A model generated the notes under the pieces. The model saw nothing but the letters and a program-made list of their open reading frames with translations, did not search any database and was not told where the DNA came from. Below are positions 1-12,594 of a stretch of DNA of 64,000 nt, in pieces. The stretch spans positions 1,480,583 to 1,544,582 of the forward strand of contig BFEA01000076.1 of the NCBI GenBank assembly GCA_003427395.1. Direction: 5' to 3'. Positions within the stretch are counted from its first letter, which is position 1. Every line of letters begins with the position of its first letter. Position numbers and translations under genes: made by a program. The stretch comes from Chara braunii (Eukaryota; Streptophyta; Charophyceae; Charales; Characeae).

Positions 1-2728
1 AAGGTAAGTCAGTCGAGGGAGTTTGCTCGATCACTGTAGCCTAGGCATACTCGCGATTGAATGTCTAAGACTGACCTGTTTACGCGTCGGGCATCTGACG
101 CTGTTCTCTCGGAACGACTTACGAATCAGGTTGACTCTACTGATGAATCTTCACGCTTACTACGCTTTGGTTAGAAATAATTTCTATAGGTTTGACTCAT
201 AACCTATCCTTTTTCAAGAGCATGATCCCCTTAATACTGACATCATCAGGGTTGCACTTGAGACGCATATCCATCCTACCTAGTCATTAAATTCATTCAA
301 CATATATCTTTATAATTTTTTTTTGCCATATCACACATGTATATGAAATGAAATAAGACACTGAGTACTTAGGCAAGGAGATGTCACATATACTTACCGC
401 TTTCACATAAATAATCCGAATTCATAATGTAAAACATAGGTCGTTGACCCTTTTTCAAACATGTATAGATGAAATGAACATGAAATGAATAAGGCTCGTA
501 GCCTTAACAACAATCCTAATCTGTTCAACGTCAAGGAAAAACACAAGGCTGGAAACTCAAACCAAATGTATAAAATCGAATGTTGATGAAACATCTGGAT
601 CAAGGCCCAGGATAGCGTCAGTTTTTTAACGGGTTGCCGTGAATAGCGTGGCTGGTCATCTTACTGACCTGCAAACAAACCAAATGCATTACAAAATTCT
701 AACAGAATCCACCATTTATTCACTTTCATCTATATTACACTTACACTTCCAACCTTTCAGCCAGACATTTCTTTTTTTACTTAGTCATTCAACTGTATCT
801 GACTTTAGTCATGTCAAAGACCCCTTTTGACCTAACAAAGACCCTTTAGACAATGACGCGAAAATCAGAAATGCCTTTCAGTGCCAAGGGCGATGCAAAG
901 TGTGGGTGTCGAGGGAGTGTGAGGGTTGAGTTGGCAATCCAACCTGTTACCATAAGGCAACACCATGTGTCCTTGTACATATTCATAATGAGTCTTTTTG
1001 AAAGTTAAGGTTACCTGCAATCACACACAAGTCGATACAGTCTCAACACCTCTTTGCTATCGAAACGCCCCCATCTGAAGTTTAATACAGTGAACTTCAT
1101 TTTAGTTGGGAATAATACTACAATGACATAACTCCCTCTAGGTAGCCTCATTAACTCCTTATCAGATTAATCCAGAGATTGATTGTTCGAGACCTCACTT
1201 AGTGTCGGATCCCCCAGAGCCAATCACCTTCTTCCACCTCCATCTCCTTCACCCATCCACCATAGTTAAACACCTTCTCCCACCTTCAGCCGCTTCGCTC
1301 ATCCTCCATAATCAAACACCTTCCTTTACCCCCTCGATCACCAATCAATGTTGCGGGTCAAGGCACACAGGACAACTAGTCATATGAGAGGTCATAGGTA
1401 ACACGGTAGGACAAGAAGGGGGTTAGTGGGGTTAGGCCTAGGGGCTCTTCTTTGCCTCTCTCTCTCTTCTCTCTCTCTCTTCTTTCTCTCTCTCTCTCTC
1501 TCTTTTTTTCTCTCTCCCTCTCCTTCTCTCCCTCCTCTCTCGTTCTCTTTATATCTCTTTCTCTCTCTCTCCTCCTCCTTCTTAGCTCCAAAGACTATCT
1601 CTCCATCCGCTTCAAAATTCCAAGGTCAACCCTCACCCTGTTTCCCCTCTTTCTTCTTGGCATGCAACTAACCCTTTCCTCACTCATTTGTTAACGGGAA
1701 AATAACCTCAAATCTCGCTTGGTCGAGAAAGAGAGCAAGGGGAGGGTTGCCGGTCCCTTGTGCCACCAATAAGATAAGAAAATGAAGAGCTTGACAACGC
1801 GTGATCATTGATAAAGTCCGAGGAGGACTTGAGAGAATTTCCAAGTGACCAAGAGGTCAGTTGACTCAACCAGAACGTCGACTGCATGACTAAGAGAAGA
1901 GGATGATTTGGATGAGTGAAGGAAATGGGTAAGGAAAAAACCTAAGGACCAGGAAAAATTAGGCATGTGGGAGGGACTATGTGTTGACCCCAAATGAGGG
2001 TTGTACCGGTCTTTGCATCACGTTTGATTGTGCAGGTGAGTGGCCTTGGGGTGTCTTGAGCGGGACTCGGCCCTGGTGTGCAGGGCGGCAAAGGAAAAAG
2101 GGCAAAGAGCTAAATGGGCTTGACGTAAACTCTACCTATGAATGAGACCTATGTGAATGCAATGTTGAATGAGGACGAAAAGGAAAAGCGAACTAGAACG
2201 GTTGGATTGTGACCTAATCCCTTTGTGTGTGGGCGGGGACCCCGAAAAGACTAAGGGGTAGTCACAAAAGCCATGGACGGAATTCGTGGATTGCTAAGTG
2301 CATAGGGGGCTAACGGGGAAGACGGTGTTGCCTCGCCCCGATGAAGCTATAAGAGTATTGCGTTAGGAAAAGGATGAGTCGCCTAAGGTTGACTTTTCGC
2401 CTACGCATAATGAAAGAAGAGGTTCAAAGAACGCCCTAGACTCTTTGAGTATTGGAAAGAACAATTGTCTGCGAACACAACTAAGTACCAAGAAAACGTG
2501 TGTTTGCCAGACTTAGCGAAACTACCAGCATGAGGGCCAAGCTGCATCGCCAATCTTAAAGTTCTCTCACTCGATGACTCAACCTCATCCATCTCAAAGC
2601 ACTAGGTAGGGGGTGACCCTTTGATGAATGGCTCTGCGCCTTGAGCATGAGTGTGGGTGGAGCTGGGCCAACCGGGACCCAGAGTGGGGCCGACGCAGAC
2701 TCGAAAGTCTAACTGGGCAAGCTCTATA
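1..2728 (+). repeat. 3-kb LTR-like repeat, unit 1 (type A, 5' end outside window)
   Basis: The sequence here recurs about 3032 bp later, starting near 3013, and again near 6046. A fourth copy lies at 41276. It contains a CT-rich tract at 1449-1585, a branch-point-like ctaac near 1670, a good 5' splice site CAG/GTGAGT at 2034/2035, and an end ctctata. The last 1.1 kb (about 1655-2728) is diverged but collinear with the last 1.1 kb of the giant element's LTRs (16020-17127 and 40200-41271). That relation, and the primer-site-like linker that follows, suggest it is itself an LTR of a related family. No long reading frame is convincing; the short ORFs lie in pyrimidine tracts. Confidence 0.7.
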
Positions 2729-2790
2729 AAATAGTGGAGATGTCGTTATCGTGCGCGGCAGTCCCACACCCAGACGCAAAGTATTTTCAG
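2729..2790 (+). other. 62-bp linker between LTR-like units, with decayed tRNA-Ala primer-site-like start
   Basis: After aaa it reads tagtggagatgtcg, which differs at three positions from the giant element's primer binding site tggtggaggtgccg at the equivalent place. It ends in gtattttcag directly before TGTGGGACC. The same 62-bp length and order recur at 5761-5822. I infer a primer-site remnant; the rest of the linker has no clear polypurine tract. Confidence 0.5.
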
Positions 2791-5760
2791 TGTGGGACCT
2801 CACGGTCGCATCACGCAGGAGTTTTTGAAGCGTTCTAGCCTAAGACAAACTTCAACAATGCGCGCCAGATATACCTCTCGCGGCTCCCTGCGACAGGACA
2901 TACATCCCGCGAGGTACAACTCTCCTCTACATAAGGAGTTGTCACAATCCTTAGGCATGCATATCCCTACTGAGCTACTGACTCACATGCGAAGGTTTTT
3001 ACTTGCAATTGCAGAGGTAAGTCAGTCGAGGGTGTTTCCTCGATCGATGTAGCATAGGCATACGTGAGGTTGAATGTCTAAAACTGACCTGTTTATGCGT
3101 CTGGCATCGGGCGCTGATCTCCCGAACCGACTTACAAATCGAGTCGACTCGACTGACGAACCTTCGGACATACTACGCTTTGCTTATAAATAATTTTTAT
3201 AGGTTTGACTCATAACCTATCCCTTTTTCGGAGCATGATCCCCTCAATACTGAAATCATCAGGGTTTCACATGAGACGCACATCCATCCTACCTAGTGAT
3301 TAAATTCATTCAACATATCTCTTTATGAAAATCCTTTGCCATATCAGACATACATATGAAATGAAATAAGACACTGAGTATTTAGGCAAAGAGATGTCAC
3401 ATCCACTTAACGCTTTCACATAAACAGTATGAAATAATAAGTGAAAACATAGGTCGTTGACCTTTTTTTTAACATGTATAGATGAAATGAACATAAAATG
3501 AATAAGGCTCNTAACCTTAGCAATAATCCTAATCCGCTCAACATTAGGGAAAAGCACAAGGCTGGATACTCAAACCAAATATATAAAATATAACGTTGAT
3601 GAAACATCTGGATCAAGGTCNANGATAACGTAAGTTTTTTAANTGATTGCAGTGAATAGCGTGNNTGGTCGTCTTAATGACTTGCAAACAAACCAAANGT
3701 ATTACACAATTCTAACAGAATCAACCATTTATTCACTTTCACCCACATTACNNTTACACTTCGAATCTNTCAGTCAGACATTCNCTTTTCGACTTAGTCA
3801 TTCAACCATATATGACTTTAGTTATTTCAGGGACCCCTTTTGACCAAACATAAACCCTTTAGACAATNACCCGAAAATAAGAAATNCCTTNGAGTGCAAA
3901 GGGCGATGCAAANTGNGGGTGTCGAGGGTGAGTGAGAGTTGAGTTTGNGATCCAACCTGTTANAATAAAACAACACCATNTTTTCTTGTAAAGACTCATA
4001 ANGAGTCTTCTTGAAAGTTAAGATGACCTNCAATCACACACAGGTCGATANGGTCTCAACNCATTTTNACTATCGAAACGCCCCAATCTGAAGTTCAATA
4101 TAGTGAACTTTATTNTAGTTGGGAATAATACTACATCGACATAACTCCCTCTAGGTAGCCTCATTAATTCTTATCAGACCAATCTAGAGATTGATTGTTT
4201 GAGACCTCACTAAGTGTCGGATCCTCAAGAGCCAATCACCTTCTTCAACCTCGATCTCATTCACCCATTCACCATAGCCAAACACCTTCTTCCACCTCCA
4301 TCCCCCTCGCTCATCCTTGATAGTCAAACACCTTTCTTCACCCCCTCGATCACCAACCAATATTGCGGGTCAAGGCAGATAGGGCAGCGAGTCATATGAG
4401 AGGTCATAGGTAGGACGGTAGGACAAGTAAGGGATAGTTGGGGTGAGGCCTATGAGCTCTTCTCTGCCTCTGTTTCTCTTCTCTCTCTTTTTTTTTCTCT
4501 CTTTATCTTTTTTTTTTTTTTTTTCTCCCTCTGTTTTTCTCCCCCCTCTCTCCCGTTCTCTTTATATCTCTTTCTCTCTCTCTCCTCCTTCTTCTTAGCT
4601 CCAAAGACTATCTCTCCATCCGCTTTTAAATTCCAAGGTCAACCCGAACCCTCTTTTCCCTCTTTCATCTTGGGATGCAACTAACTCTTCCCTCGCTCAC
4701 TTGTTACATTGCAAGGGTACGAATGGAAAAAAAACCTTATCGCTTGGTGGAAAAAGAGAGCAAGCGGAGGGTTGTCAGTCCCTTGTGCCGCCAATAAGAT
4801 AAGGAAAGGAACAACTTGAATAAACTTGACATTTGATAAAGTCTGAAGATGACTTGAGAGAATTGCCAAGTGATCAAGAGGTTAGTTGACTTAACCAGAA
4901 CCCCGACTGCATGACTAAGAGAAGATGATGATTTGGATGAGCGAAGGAAATGGGAAAGGAAAGAACCCAAGGACTAGAAAAAATTAGGCATGTTGGAGGG
5001 ACTATGTGTTGATCCCAAATGGGGGTTGTATCGGTCTTTGCATGACGTTTAATTGTGCAGGTGAGTGACCTTGGGATGTCTTGAGCGGGACTGAGCCCGG
5101 GTCTTTAGGACGACAAAGGAAAATGAAAGGGCAAAGGGCTAAGCGGCCTTGACGTAAACTCTACCTATGAATGAGACTTGTATGCATGCAATCTTGAATG
5201 CGGACGGAAAGGAAAAGTGAAGTTAAGAATGGTTGAAGTGTGACCTAGTTCCTTTGTGTGCGGGCGGGAACCCTGAACAGACTAAGGGGTGGTCACGGAA
5301 ACCATGGACAAAATGTGTGGATTGCCTCGCCCTGATGAAGCTATAAGACTATTGTGTTAGGAAAATGATGTGTGTCATAAGGATGACGCTTAGCCTGTGG
5401 GATGTGTGCCCTAAGAATGACGCTTAGCGTGCGCATAATGAAAGAAAAGGCTCAAAGGATGACCTAGACTGCTTGAGTATTGGAAAAAGCAATTGCCTGC
5501 GAACACAACTAAGTACCAAGAAAAAATACGCTTGCCAGACTCAGCGAGACTACCACGTGGCGCGAGGGTTGAGCTACATCCCCAATGTCAAAGCTCTCTC
5601 GCTCGATGGTTCACCCTCATGCATCTCAAAGCATTAGGTGGGGGTGACCTTGTGATGAATGACTTCGCGCCCTGAGCATGAGTGTGGGTGGGGCCGACCC
5701 TACTGGGACCCGAAGTGGGGCCGACGTAGGCTCGAACGTCTTACATGGTGAGGCCCTAGA
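2791..5760 (+). repeat. 3-kb LTR-like repeat, unit 2 (type A, complete)
   Basis: This 2970-bp unit starts TGTGGGACC and ends ccctaga. It is collinear with unit 1 over its whole length. Landmarks are a GAG/GTAAGT at about 3015, hairpin pairs around 4090, a T/CT-rich tract at 4480-4590, ctaac near 4683, and CAG/GTGAGT at 5060/5061. Scattered N calls between 3511 and 4115 mark poor base quality. Its ends resemble the TG...CA ends of the giant element, with the terminal CA mutated. No coding sequence is recognised. Confidence 0.7.
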
Positions 5761-5822
5761 AAATGGTAGAGATGTCTGTATCGGGCACGACGGTCCCACA
5801 CCGAGACGGAAAGTATTTTCAG
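5761..5822 (+). other. 62-bp linker, second copy
   Basis: It reads aaa and then tggtagagatgtct, a two- to four-mismatch version of a tRNA-Ala-complementary primer site. It contains a purine-rich gagacggaaag and ends ttttcag before TGTCGGACC at 5823. Its length equals that of the linker at 2729-2790. Confidence 0.5.
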
Positions 5823-8800
5823 TGTCGGACCTCATGGTCGCATCACACAAGAGTTTTGAAAGCGTTTCAGCCTAAGACCAACTTCGACCATGCGCGCCAG
5901 CTATACCTCGCGCGACTCCCTACCACAGGACATAGATCCCGCAAGGTACAACTCACCTCTGCTTAAAAAGTTGTCACCATCCTTAGGCAGGCGTATCCCT
6001 GCTGAGTTACTTACGCACATGTGAAGGTTTTACTTGCAATTGTAAAGGTAAGTCAGTCGAGGGAGTTTGCTCGATCACTGTAGCCTAGGCATACTCGCGA
6101 TTGAATGTCTAAGACTGACCTGTTTACGCGTCGGGCATCGGACGCTGATCTCTCGGAACGACTTATGAATCAGGTTGACTCTACTGATGAACCGTCACGC
6201 TTACTACGCTTTGGTTAGAAATAATTTCTAAAGGTTTGACTCATAATCTATCCCTGTTTTGGAGCATGATCCCCTTAATATTGAAATCATCAGGGGCTGC
6301 ACATGAGACGCATATCCATCCTACCTAGAGATTAAATTCATTCAACATATATGTTTATGAAAATGTTTTGCCATATCACACATATATATGAAATGAAATA
6401 AGACATTGAGTACTTCGGCAAGGAGATGTCACATATACTTACCGCTTTCACATAAATAGTCTGAATCCATAAGGGAAAACATAGGTCGTTGACCCTTTTT
6501 CAAACATGTATAGATGAAATGAACATGAAATGAATAAGGTTTGTAGCCTTAGCAACAATCCTAATCTGCTCAACATCAAGGAAATACACAAGGCTGGAAA
6601 CTCAAACCAAATGTATAAAATCGAATGTTGATGAAACATTTGGATCAAGGCCCAGGATAGCGTCAGTTTTTTAACTGGTTGTCGGAATAGCATGGCTGGT
6701 CGTCTTACTGACCTGCAAACAAACTAAATGCATTACACAATTCTAACAGAATCCACCATTTATTCACTTTCACCTATATTACACTTACACTTCTAACCTT
6801 TCAGCCGGACATTCCCTTTTTTACTTCGTCATTCAACCGTATCTGACTTTAGTCATGTCAAAGACCCCTTTTGACCAAACACAGACCCTTTAGACAATGA
6901 CTTGAAAATCAAAAATGCCTTTCAGTGCTGAGGCCGATGCAAAGTGTGGGTGTCGAGAATGAGTGAGGGTTGAGTTGGTGAACCAATATGTTACCATAAG
7001 GTAACACCATGTAGTCTTGTATAGACTCATGATGAGTCTTCTTGAACGTTAAGGTGACCTGCAATTACACAGGTCGATACGATCTCAACACCTCTTTGCT
7101 ATCAAAACGCCCCCATATGAAGTTCAATAAAGTGAACTTCATTTTAGGTGGGAATAATATTACATCAACATAACTCACTCTCGGTAGCCTCATTAACTCC
7201 TTATCAGACCAATCTAGAGATAGTCGTCTAAAAGAAGAAATTTATAGAGCTGATATCACCTAAACTTTCTTCTTCAGACATATAGAGACAAAATATCGTG
7301 ACTCTAATATGGAGTAGAATCATAAGATTGACATCAATCAATAGGTTAAGGTAGCAGGATATATCACACGGGCCATATTCCTTCTACCTCCATCTTAGTA
7401 GAATCAGACAGTGAACCACATCAGTAAGTTAGTATTTTGCGGGTTTTCATAATAGTTGTCATGGTAGGGTAGATCACACAGGATCCTCACTCTCGCCCTT
7501 CTTCTCTTTCCTTCAGAGACATTGAAATGATAAGGCAGACTGCACGGGATCTCGCTTCTCTTATCACTAAGTGACGCCACTTGGTAATAGGGTAGATCTC
7601 ACGGGATCTACTCCTCCTAGTATCATCCGCTTTTGTCAAGATTTGTCGGCGATAGGGCAGACCTCACGGAACCTTGCTCCTCCTATCACCATTTTTTTTG
7701 CCAGGATTTTGTATGCGATAGGGCAGGCCTCACTGAACCTTGCTCCTCCTATCACCATCCCTTGGTGTTGGTTGGTAATACGGTAGACCTCACGGGGTCC
7801 CGCTCCTCCTATTACCACATTTTCCTTACTTAAAGCAGATCCGGGTAATAAGGCGTGTCGCTCGATACCTTATTCCTCTTATTACCCATGTTAGTTTACC
7901 CCTTTAGAAAAACCCTTATGTCTTAGATCGATCGAAAGTCTTAGAGTCAGTCGGGCAGGCCACACGGGGCAACAACCCAGTGACTCAATGAAACACCTAA
8001 TGAGGAAGTTCACACGAGAACTTTTGCCTCATTAAGTATCTCTCATAAGTCCTGCAACTGACCTTTGACTTGCATTAGTTTAAGAAGATGAGTGTTGGTC
8101 ATGATGCTTTGACAATGGTACATTTATGACAATCTAGGTTAGTCCAAACAAGAATCTCAAGTATGTATAGTCACATAGAATCAAATATTCTTTGCAATGT
8201 CCATTGATATCAACGTGATCCCAACCCTTATAATTGTCAGAATCCTATCGAGTAGGGCATGACTTCACGGAGTCCACATCTCCGCTGCCTCATCTACCCA
8301 AAATAAACGCACACACGGTGAGACAGCCCATACGAGAGCTTCTCGTTCTCACCATGCGTTTTCAGAAACAATTAGCCATACACAACTCATATCAACAATC
8401 GGACAATGAGATTGGCCTGCATAGGGATCCTCGTTCTATCATGTATTCACAATACTAGAAATCCAGAATCACTTCAAGCGTTGCTCATGAAGGCATATTA
8501 GTTTTCTAGCTCAGATTTAATCAAGAAGAAGGTCGTAGATTCATGTAGTCAGATACAAATGCATGCATAGTAATCTGGGGTAGTACATACAACCTGACAC
8601 AGGGGTATATACATGAGGCGATGGGGATAACATCGCTCATCCTAACACTAGTTCGATTGAGACTTGTTCAGAGCTCCCGCACCAACACTTTATTTATATC
8701 ACTCTCTTCCTTCTCTCGTGACCAAGACCATCGTCAAAGTGTAAACAAACCACATAATACAACAAAGTATACCGCATCCACTCCCTCGATTGGCAACACA

Positions 8801-9463
8801 CAACACTCCCTCGCTCGATTGGCTGCACACTGCATCGCTCACCCAATCAGCTGCGGACAACACCGCTTACCCATGGCACATCGGATTTTGGTCAACTCGC
8901 GGCTACAATTGGTGATAAAGAAACAAAAATAAAATAAATAAATCAATCAAAAAGTCAGATATGCAAGGAATATAAGTGAGAACGATATACTGAAAGTCAA
9001 GTTGCGAAATCACGCAGGTGTCCAAGTAGTCACGTACAAGCAAGAAGCTCAAATGCACTGAGATTCTATCCAAATAAGAGCAGTACAATGAGCTCTTGAG
9101 CCAATATTCAAGCCCCCATGCCATACCAACACAATATCCAACATAGCTCCTCTCTATCTGGCGCCCCGCGCCCAACCTACACTACTTGCGCATCCTTCTA
9201 TAGCCACATTCACGCAACAGGTTCACTTTGACTTTGAAGACCAATGTGCATGACGTCAATACTATAGTTAACCTTTCACACACACCAGATACGTATCTCC
9301 TTCTTTCTTTCTCTTTATCTCTCTCTCTGTCTCACTTTCTCTATATGTGTCTTTTTCCGTATGTGTCACAGTGCATTGTGCCTCTCTGTGTATGTCACAG
9401 TGTCACTTTGAATTTGTGTCACCATTGTCGCGCGCGGCGGTCCCGCACCCTGCTGGGGAGCGC
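5823..9463 (+). repeat. LTR-like repeat, unit 3 (type B, with stem-loop chain)
   Basis: From 5823 to about 7224 it matches units 1 and 2; the opening at 6046 is nearly identical to base 1 onward. It then diverges into sequence shared with 42510-43650 and 54240-54990. That sequence is a chain of stem-loops (6975-8360), a block containing TGACGTCA at 9251-9258, and a CT/TG-rich tail. It ends in gtcgcgcgcggcggtcccgc at about 9428, which matches the linkers at 2729 and 5761. The next unit then starts at 9464 and is interrupted at 9476 by the giant retrotransposon. Confidence 0.6.
6975..8360. repeat. Chain of consecutive stem-loops with conserved CACGG loops
   Basis: I can read many adjacent inverted repeats by eye. 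Examples are TTGGT/ACCAA (6975-6986), GTTACC/GGTAAC (6990-7005), AGACTCA/TGAGTCT (7023-7039), GACCT/AGGTC (7056-7075), GAAGTTC/GAACTTC (7119-7140), AAGAAGAAA/TTTCTTCTT (7232-7274), GGTAG/CTACC (7350-7388), GGTAATA/TATTACC (7774-7816), and TAATGAGG+AAGTTC/GAACTT+CCTCATTA (7998-8034). Several from 7350 to 7830 share a core like CTCACGGRNCC between stems of different sequence. Similar chains occur at 42330-42800 and 54240-54640. Function is unknown. Confidence 0.7.
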
Positions 9464-9471
9464 TGAACCTC

Positions 9472-9475
9472 ACGG
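9472..9475. repeat. 5' target-site duplication (acgg)
   Basis: acgg lies directly before the TG of the 5' LTR and is repeated at 41272-41275 directly after the CA of the 3' LTR. The uninterrupted repeat at 2791 onward carries acgg once, at 2802-2805. Confidence 0.8.
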
Positions 9476-10038
9476 TGTCAGGACTGGTGAGTTCTGAATA
9501 ACTTCCCGTCACTCGAGAGATTGTATATAGCCAGATTGTGCACGACAGAGAAATCTGGAGCAAGGAGGATGGAAAGAGAAAAAACAAAGGATTAGGCCAC
9601 AACAGGGAGTGAGGCCTTGGGGTAAAAACCACAGGAAGAAGGAACCAGCGACGACAAGCAAATAAGTGCACGAACAAGGGCACATAGGATATAGCATGAG
9701 GCCAGGAGGGCCGTTGGAATTCAACGGGGCTAAGGCCAAGGAACCCTTGAACCAGAAAACACGGTACGACAATAACAGAAGAATGAGGAAGTCGATAAAT
9801 GGACGGCCCCAGCGGCCGTGGGAAACTAGAGAACAAGGGTCCAACATGGGGGCCGCCTACAGGAGCCTCGGGTTGGAGGCCCCGCGACAAAAAGAACCGG
9901 CGCGCGCAAGGCGCAAGAAAGACAATGGAGAGGGGTCACCATGGGGCGGCAAAGCGCCCAAGCGACGTGGAACACCTTGGGGAAAGGCACCCGGGGCCAC
10001 GTAGGATTAAGTAAAAATAATGGCATCCGGAGCAAAAT

Positions 10039-10142
10039 GTGTCGGGGACCACCGGCGGGACTAAGTCTCGGGGACCACCCGCGAGACTAAGTGTCGGGGA
10101 CCACCGGCGGGACTAAGTGTCGAGGGTCAGTGACGGGATAAG
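10039..10142 (+). repeat. 26-bp tandem repeat in 5' LTR, 4 copies
   Basis: The unit begins tgtcggggaccaccggcggg and ends actaag. The fourth copy is more diverged. The same four-copy array is at 32627-32730 in the 3' LTR, so it predates insertion. The unit start resembles the LTR start TGTCGGGACTGG. Confidence 0.8.
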
Positions 10143-10338
10143 TGGCGGGGACATATGAAGGTTTCAAGAAGAAACGACGACACCTCATGAGGGAAAATAA
10201 TAAAGGCAAGGTGCAACGTCAAGATCGACATCTTGACGGACAAGAATACTAGCACCACTAGTGCAAGCACTAACGGTAGCAAACAGGAAGGCCAAAAAGA
10301 AAGAAAAAGTAAAGAAACTTGAAGAAAGAGGCATGGGA

Positions 10339-12459
10339 GCAATCCGAAAAATCTCGGATCAACCTCCCTCAAAAAAATTGAGTCAAAAGAGACCCCGTGT
10401 GAAAAATAGGCTTCCGGGAGAAAATCGGAGTAGGAAGGGTCACTGTGGGAGAAAAATAGGAGTAAAAGAAAGCTCCCATGGGCATGAGAAGATAATTATT
10501 GCAGTCCGAGATATAACGGACTGCACCTTGGGCATAGAAGGGACAAAAACTAAGAGGAAGAGGCTAGAAAAGGGCCTTAACGAGGAGGAAAAAGAAAATA
10601 AAATAAAAGAGAAAAGAAAAGAAAATAGAAAAAGGCCTTAACGGTAAGAAATTGTCACTTAGGGAGATACATCCGTGACCACATTCATTCTGGAATATGG
10701 CGGTTGCAATGAAGTTGGATTTTCTTTGATTTTTGCAAAGAAAATCAAAGAAAATCAAGGCCCTATGCAACCGAAATAAAACGGATTGCATGGGGAAGAG
10801 GAAACACATGTTTTATGTGCATCCCGAGCCAATATTGAGCCCGGATGCACTTAGAAATTTAATGCTTCGTTTTCTTTTAGTATGGGGCAAGTTGTGGGGC
10901 TGTGGGACTAGGAAAATAGGTATGACTGCAGTCCGAGAAATAACGGACTACATGGGGGTGCCTAAGTTAAGGGAAAATGAGCCACGGTAAACCCGAAAGG
11001 CTAGAAAGGAGCAATTTCGGCATGGGGCAAGTGGAGACGATAAACGACAATCGTGAGATGAGATCTCACGGCCTAGAAAAATCGGTACACATGTAGAGAT
11101 GATGGGACCACCAAGGGCAAGAGGGCCCCAAAAATAAAAATGGGACACCGTCCGGAATGTTATCGGGGACCAAGTGGGTCCAAATAATAAAAGTCGAAAA
11201 ACGGGACACGCGCCGGTGGGACCGCCAGCGAGACAAGAAAACGGAACTAGTACGGAGGAAAAGTAGCGGGGACTTGAGATGTCCCAAGGGAACCATGAGC
11301 AAGCACAAGTAATAATGGTGCAAACAAACGGCACCGTCGAGATCAAGGATCTAGACGGTGAGAAATATCAGCACCGCTAGTGCAAATACTAGTGGGGGCA
11401 AGTGGGAGAGTCATGGGGAGAAAAAAAGGGAAATAATGGTATTGGGAGGGCTGCTCAGCAGTCCGAGATATCTCGGACTAGCTAGGCATGAGAAACTACA
11501 GCCTCAAGAGGCTTAACATAAGAAAAAGATTGTCCTTAGAAAATCGGAGCAAAGGGGGATCAAAATTGTACAAACGGAGACAAAATGGAGTCCCCTAGGA
11601 CCATGGGTGTGAAATTGTTGTAATCCGACATATAACGGCCAAATACCAGCCATGAATCTAGTCATGAATGAGGTCCTAAGACCTAAATAGAGGGTGCACA
11701 GCAGTTTGACACTTGTCACAACTGAAATAAAAAAAAAAGAAAAACAAAATGAGAGAAAATTGAGGGTGAATGAGACAAAAAGGGAGAAAAGAGTGGAGGA
11801 GAGTGTGTCGGCCTATTGAGACATGCACAATAGGGACTGGCAGGTCCCAACTGTGACCTCATCCCTCCTAGAATGAGGGAGGGCAATCCAGATTGCAGAG
11901 ATATGACCCTTGGGGTCATATATCAATAAAATCTGAATTGAAAAGAAGAAAATGAGAGAAAATGCAAAAGAGAAATGACCGGTTTTCTTTTGGACCACGG
12001 ATCTACGATCAGATCTCATGGTGGAGAGGAACTAGCCGTTTTTTGTGGGCCAGCTGAAAACGGCTAGCTCCGAAATGAGGTGGCAGCCCAAAATGGAAAC
12101 AAACAAAAGAGGGAAAGGAACAAAACTGTGCATTTGGTCAAAAAAGAGAGCCAGATGCACCAAAAATTGAAAAAGTGGATTTAGGGGCTCAAAATTTAAG
12201 CAAGGGCTACTTGGGGGTGGCACGGAATATTGTTGGCCCATCCAAGGCTGAAAATGTGCCGTTGCATGAAAAAATATCTCGGCCTACCCAAAATGGGGTA
12301 CAATCTGAAAAAATCGAGAAAAAGACTCATTAGACCTTTTTCTCTCAAGTAAAGTTGCCCCTTGGGCATTAAGACCCAAGGGGGCAACATTTTTGAGGTG
12401 AAAAGGAGACCGAAGTAAGCCAAGACGCAATCCGAGTTGGTATCAACCACTCGGACTGC
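10339..12459. repeat. Family of GCAGTCCGAG palindromes in 5' LTR
   Basis: Copies are at 10339-10360, 10501-10524 (8-bp perfect stem GCAGTCCG/CGGACTGC), 10928-10951, 11460-11479 (a perfect 20-nt palindrome, AGTCCGAGAT and its complement), 11619-11640 and 12427-12459 (with a different, longer loop). The 3' LTR has the matching set, for example 34048-34067. They could be protein-binding palindromes or RNA hairpins. Confidence 0.7.
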
Positions 12460-12594
12460 ATGTATTAGGCCAAAAAAAGGCCTGGGTACCTCCGGAAGGG
12501 CCTAGTAGTAGAATTTTGCTTTGGGGGTACCTCGGTTCACCTCAAGGCACATGAGGTGGTCCATGGGCTGGCCGGACTGCTGGTTTCAACCTAC

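Noticed and set aside
9366-9890. 174-codon minus-strand frame across the 5' LTR start
   Set aside because: It crosses the insertion junction at 9476, and the 3' LTR version differs in its ends, so it is a shadow frame of LTR sequence.
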